Below the pieces are notes generated by a model. The model was not told the origin of the DNA, made no database searches, and saw only the letters and a program-made list of their open reading frames with translations. From NCBI RefSeq assembly GCF_026914265.1, contig NC_069130.1, positions 13,240,886-13,304,885 of the forward strand: 64,000 nt of DNA, written 5' to 3'. This stretch comes from Mya arenaria (lineage: Eukaryota > Mollusca > Bivalvia > Myida > Myidae). Shown one piece after another: positions 62,626-64,000 of the stretch (its first letter is position 1; each line of letters begins with the position of its first letter). Made by a program: the position numbers and the translations under genes.

Positions 62626-64000
62626 TTTTATTAACATAACCAAAGAGAGAATGCGCTTTAGTAAAGAGTGCAACGTATAGTTCTGCAAATTAAGTATATG
62701 CAAACAGATTTAAGTCTTTAAACAATAATATGCACTAGATGTATAAACTATATCTAAATATGGCAGTCACGATAAAGTAAAAATAAAAAATAGACTCCTT
62801 TTTTGTAAACTGAAAATAAAAATAAGCCATTTAAACGTGTTTAGTACGCTTTAAGACTACATCAAGTATAGCTTATCTATGCTTGATAATTGGTCAGGTA
62901 TATCGCTATGAAAGAATGATTTCCATTGATCAAACAGTCGTTACAGATATTACATTTGGACTGGGTTATGTTCTGCTGAAGGGCGGAAGTAATATACCTT
63001 GGACAAGAGCAGTTTGTACCAAAATGCGATTTATATTTTTAAGTTGAGGTAAGTGTTCTTATGAAGTTATGTTATTGAACCAACAGTAACGTATAGGTTT
63101 TATTAAAAAAGAATCACAAGCAATCTACTTAAATCTGGTTGGTAACATTGTTATTAACAAAAAAATCTCAATCATTGAAACGAATTCAGTAACAGCGTGA
63201 ACATATATGATCTTTCAAGCGCTCGATTTTTTTCATTGTAACTGTTAACTGAATACGGAGATGGTCATGCTAGTTCTGTTGTAGTAAATTTAAGAACAAT
63301 TTACTTTCGTTTCTGAACAGTCTTGCAAGTTAAGGCACATCTAGTTGTTGAGCTTTTTCTGAAAACCAAACTACTTCCTTGTTTAGAAAAAGGAAATTGG
63401 AAGTGCGCATTATTTGTGTATTGTTTAGTTAGTTGTAGTTATTAAACCTCCGAATAAGGATGAAACCGGCCTAAAGTTGAGAGATTGCGTTCGACTTACA
63501 AGACTTAGACGGTGTAAAGGGACTACTCTCTTTTTGCCGTTAAAATGCGATGGAAAAAGGTTCAGCTAATGGGAACCAGAAAAGCTTGTCATTCATTGCT
63601 CTAATTAGGTGCGTGCAGGCTGGTACGAAAAATTGTAGATATTCTTGGCAGGGTCTGACCTCCGTAAACCAATTGAAATTTATATGGAAAAACCCGGGGA
63701 TCATGTTTCTGTTTAGATCGTCACTTTTCACAAATATAAATTTTGGCTTATGCGTTGAAAGTGGTTCTATTTGATCGGAAATATATTTCATTACTATGCA
63801 ATACAGAATGAAACAAACCTTGTTTCAACTATTGTTGCAACTGACAAGTTCACAACATATCGCTTATTTTTTACTACATATTTCAGGATAATAAAGATGT
63901 TAGTTACTCCTGTAGATCTTGTCTGTGTGTTAATTATTCAAAATTGTGACATTAACAGCAAATCAATGGTAGCTGAGCAACATATAGACAATGGCAAAGT

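Larger units (their letters stand above)
56799..64000. repeat. Segmental duplication unit C (partial, cut by the window edge)
   Basis: Matches unit A from 22426 and unit B from about 40424 to the right edge. It lacks the RCC2 exon and the first 3.2 kb. It contains the family 1 MITE, the SINE, one minisatellite unit (from about 59694) and the conserved region upstream of HSPA12. The last base corresponds to about 27989 in A and 45628 in B, so a third HSPA12 start would fall about 475-515 bp beyond the edge. Confidence 0.8.

Overview
The window is animal nuclear DNA: AT-rich, with small exons, GT-AG introns and dense short non-autonomous DNA transposons. The abundant MITE families, tRNA-derived SINEs and tandem HSPA12-type Hsp70 genes suggest a mollusc, most likely a bivalve. 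That organism call is inference; the genes are read directly from the sequence.

Layout. (1) 811-6467, plus strand: a four-exon HES-family bHLH-Orange repressor ending in WRPW, about 346 residues. (2) 6468-9078: intergenic DNA with a SINE and repeat fragments. (3) 9079-19435, plus strand: a ten-exon RCC2 (TD-60) gene, about 480 residues, with introns full of MITEs, a SINE and a 2.36-kb hAT-like element. (4) 28464-33189 and 46141-50877, plus strand: two complete six-exon HSPA12-like genes of 575 and 574 residues.

The dominant structure is a tandem segmental duplication. Unit A (about 19240-35760) starts at the last exon of RCC2 and carries the first HSPA12 gene. Unit B (about 37430-51920) repeats this, so an intact second copy of the RCC2 last exon lies at 37452-37625. 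Unit C (about 56799 to the right edge) starts later, lacks the RCC2 exon, holds a 2.1-kb extra segment and runs off the window about 0.5 kb before a third HSPA12 gene would start. By eye the relationships are mosaic: A and B are nearly identical at the left of the unit, while B and C are closer upstream of HSPA12. A 50-bp minisatellite inside the units has 8, 2 and 1 copies in A, B and C.

Nothing suggests an operon-like or defence system. The genes are unrelated housekeeping or regulatory (HES, RCC2) and stress-family (HSPA12) genes, and the interest lies in genome architecture: a duplicated terminal exon that could make an HSPA12 gene nested inside RCC2, fossil exon fragments in the HES and RCC2 introns, and dated MITE insertions. 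All identities were judged by eye without alignment software.
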